Below, one piece after another: positions 39,644 through 40,203 of a stretch of DNA of 40,203 nucleotides. Below the pieces are notes generated by a model. That model did not search any database, was not told the DNA's origin, and saw only the letters and a list, made by a program, of their open reading frames with translations. The position numbers were made by a program, and so were the translations under genes. Location: the IMG/VR virus record IMGVR_UViG_3300031825_000361, positions 1 through 40,203 of that record, one strand, 5' to 3'. The stretch's first letter is position 1, and each line of letters opens with the position of its first letter. This DNA is from a virus.

Positions 39644-39723
39644 TCGCGTTGGCGGCGCACGGGTTCGAACCGGCCATCAAAGCCCACCCCAGGTGGGAAC
39701 ACCGCCAACGGCAGTTAGGTTAA
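39640..39723 (+). CDS. Candidate 27-aa peptide between F and G
   Basis: A GTG overlapping the stop of the MuF gene (GTGA) opens a 27-codon frame beginning VIALAAHGFEPAIKAHP and ending 3 bp before the G start. Coupled-start geometry is the only support. The same bases hold a strong secondary structure, so the frame may be incidental. Confidence 0.3.
   Translation: MIALAAHGFEPAIKAHPRWEHRQRQLG
39647..39710 (+). other. 64-nt structured element between F and G
   Basis: CGTTGGCGG and CCGCCAACG form 9-bp outer arms. Inside lie a perfect palindrome GGTTCGAACC (39662-39671) and a hairpin CCCACC-CCA-GGTGGG (39683-39697). Together they could fold as a three-way junction in the RNA just before the G ribosome site. 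It recalls a tRNA T-arm but does not complete a tRNA on either strand. Confidence 0.5.
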
Positions 39724-39726
39724 CGC

Positions 39727-40203
39727 ATGATCGCCGTCGAAGTCAAAGACCAGGAAGTCCTGGCAGCGTTGGGCAAGCTCATGGCCGGCCTGAAAGACAT
39801 GCGCCCGGCCATGGCGAATGTCGCCCAGGCCCTGGGCAGCGAGAGCGAGCGGCAGTTCTCGACGCAAAGCGGCCCGCTCGGCCCCTGGCCAGGGCTGGCC
39901 GAATCGACGAAGCACGCGCGCGGCCAGCAAGGCACCTGGCCCGGCCGCATGCTGCAGGTCTCGGCCGGCGGCCTGGCGGCCTCCGTACAGACCGCCTTCG
40001 GCTCCAGCTTCGCCAGCATTGGCAGCAACAAGCCCTACAGCGCAATCCACCAGTTCGGCGGCATGGCGGGGCGCGGCCACAGCGCCAAGATTCCGGCCCG
40101 CCCCTATTTGCCCTTCCACCCCCAGACCAGCGAACTGACCCAAAGCGCCAAGGCCACCGTGCTCGACGTTCTGGACAGCTACTTGTCCCGCATCACCGGC
40201 TGA
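39727..40203 (+). CDS. G: Virion morphogenesis protein (Mu G type)
   Basis: A 158-aa protein with the phage virion-morphogenesis pattern. It starts MIAVEVKDQEVLAALGKLMAG and contains ERQFSTQSGPLGPWPGLAESTKHARGQ (shortened), SFASIGSNKPYSAIHQFGG and IPARPYLPFHP. Mu G is needed for tail or head completion. In Mu-like phages the protease gene I follows; here the window ends at the G stop and I is on the other arm. Confidence 0.88.
   Translation: MIAVEVKDQEVLAALGKLMAGLKDMRPAMANVAQALGSESERQFSTQSGPLGPWPGLAESTKHARGQQGTWPGRMLQVSAGGLAASVQTAFGSSFASIGSNKPYSAIHQFGGMAGRGHSAKIPARPYLPFHPQTSELTQSAKATVLDVLDSYLSRITG

Larger units (their letters stand above)
1..40203. mobile_element. Mu-like transposable prophage with siphovirus-type tail (ends not included)
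   Basis: The window holds transposase A and ATPase B, a divergent repressor/early switch, Mor, GemA, lysis genes, Mu gp27-gp30-type packaging and portal proteins, G, I/Z, capsid, a long-tail gene set and a Com-containing modification cassette. That is close to a complete phage complement. The first and last bases are stop codons of phage genes, so the TG...CA ends, the target-site duplication and the host flanks are outside the window. The mom-like end is at the left and the G end at the right. Integration by transposition is inferred from the DDE transposase and the absence of any tyrosine or serine integrase. Confidence 0.93.

Noticed and set aside
39653-39727. Possible tRNA gene or fragment (GGTTCGAACC and a nearby CCA)
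   Set aside because: On neither strand do an acceptor stem, D-arm and anticodon arm complete; only a T-arm-like palindrome is present.
1-40203. Integrase, attachment sites or CRISPR array
   Set aside because: No tyrosine or serine integrase, no duplicated attachment core, and no regular repeat-spacer array was seen; the DDE transposase accounts for integration.

Overview
This window is almost entirely one Mu-like transposable prophage in a GC-rich host. The codon use, the GC content and the kind of genes suggest a betaproteobacterium, probably Burkholderiales; this is inferred from style, not from a marker gene. Head, packaging and early-control genes are Mu-type: DDE transposase A, ATPase B, GemA, Mor, DUF3164, gp27/28/29/30 packaging and portal set, G, protease/scaffold I/Z, gp36, gp37. 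The tail is a long non-contractile (siphovirus) type with a TP901-like tape measure and a B3/D3112-style set of large tail proteins. No sheath or Mu baseplate genes are visible. The window begins and ends exactly on stop codons, so the transposition ends of the phage are not seen.

Layout, left to right. (1) 1-2057, minus strand: an overlapping four-gene cassette at the mom end, with a Com-like zinc finger, a 58-aa protein, an ABC-ATPase/GNAT fusion and a formyltransferase-like protein. I read it as an alternative DNA-modification module. (2) 2210-18253, minus strand: tail, tape measure, tail tube, head completion, capsid, protease with nested scaffold. (3) 18677-20187, minus strand: lower-GC cargo, an AbiC-like putative abortive-infection protein and a membrane-anchored unknown. 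(4) 20581-29294, minus strand: the early region (Mor, GemA, DUF3164, small early genes, B, A, DNA-binding proteins, Ner-like), with one small plus-strand gene at 28707. (5) 29410-31022, plus strand: C-type repressor, a two-TM protein, a secreted DUF4124-like protein. (6) 31151-32600, plus strand: second lower-GC cargo, a DUF4747-like protein plus a four-TM protein. (7) 32705-40203, plus strand: lysis (amidase, holin), TraR/DksA-like, small and large terminase, portal, MuF-type head protein and G.

The notable architectural point is that the head module is split. Packaging, portal, F and G lie on the plus strand to the right of the repressor. Protease/scaffold, capsid and tail lie on the minus strand to the left of the early region. 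In Mu and its siphovirus-tailed relatives G is followed directly by I. Each half is preceded about 36 bp upstream of its first start codon by a similar 14-bp element (CTTTAG and its imperfect inverted copy), a plausible shared late-activator (Mor/C-type) site. A cargo cassette sits just upstream of each.

Early expression is probably driven leftward from a good sigma70-like promoter at 29363-29391, whose 17-bp spacer is filled by a GTGCAC...GTGCAC operator-like dyad. The leftward transcript makes Ner, transposition proteins and finally Mor, which would then switch on both late operons. Best candidates for something new: the Com/ABC-GNAT/formyltransferase cassette, the DUF4747 plus four-TM pair, and the split, mirror-arranged late operons.
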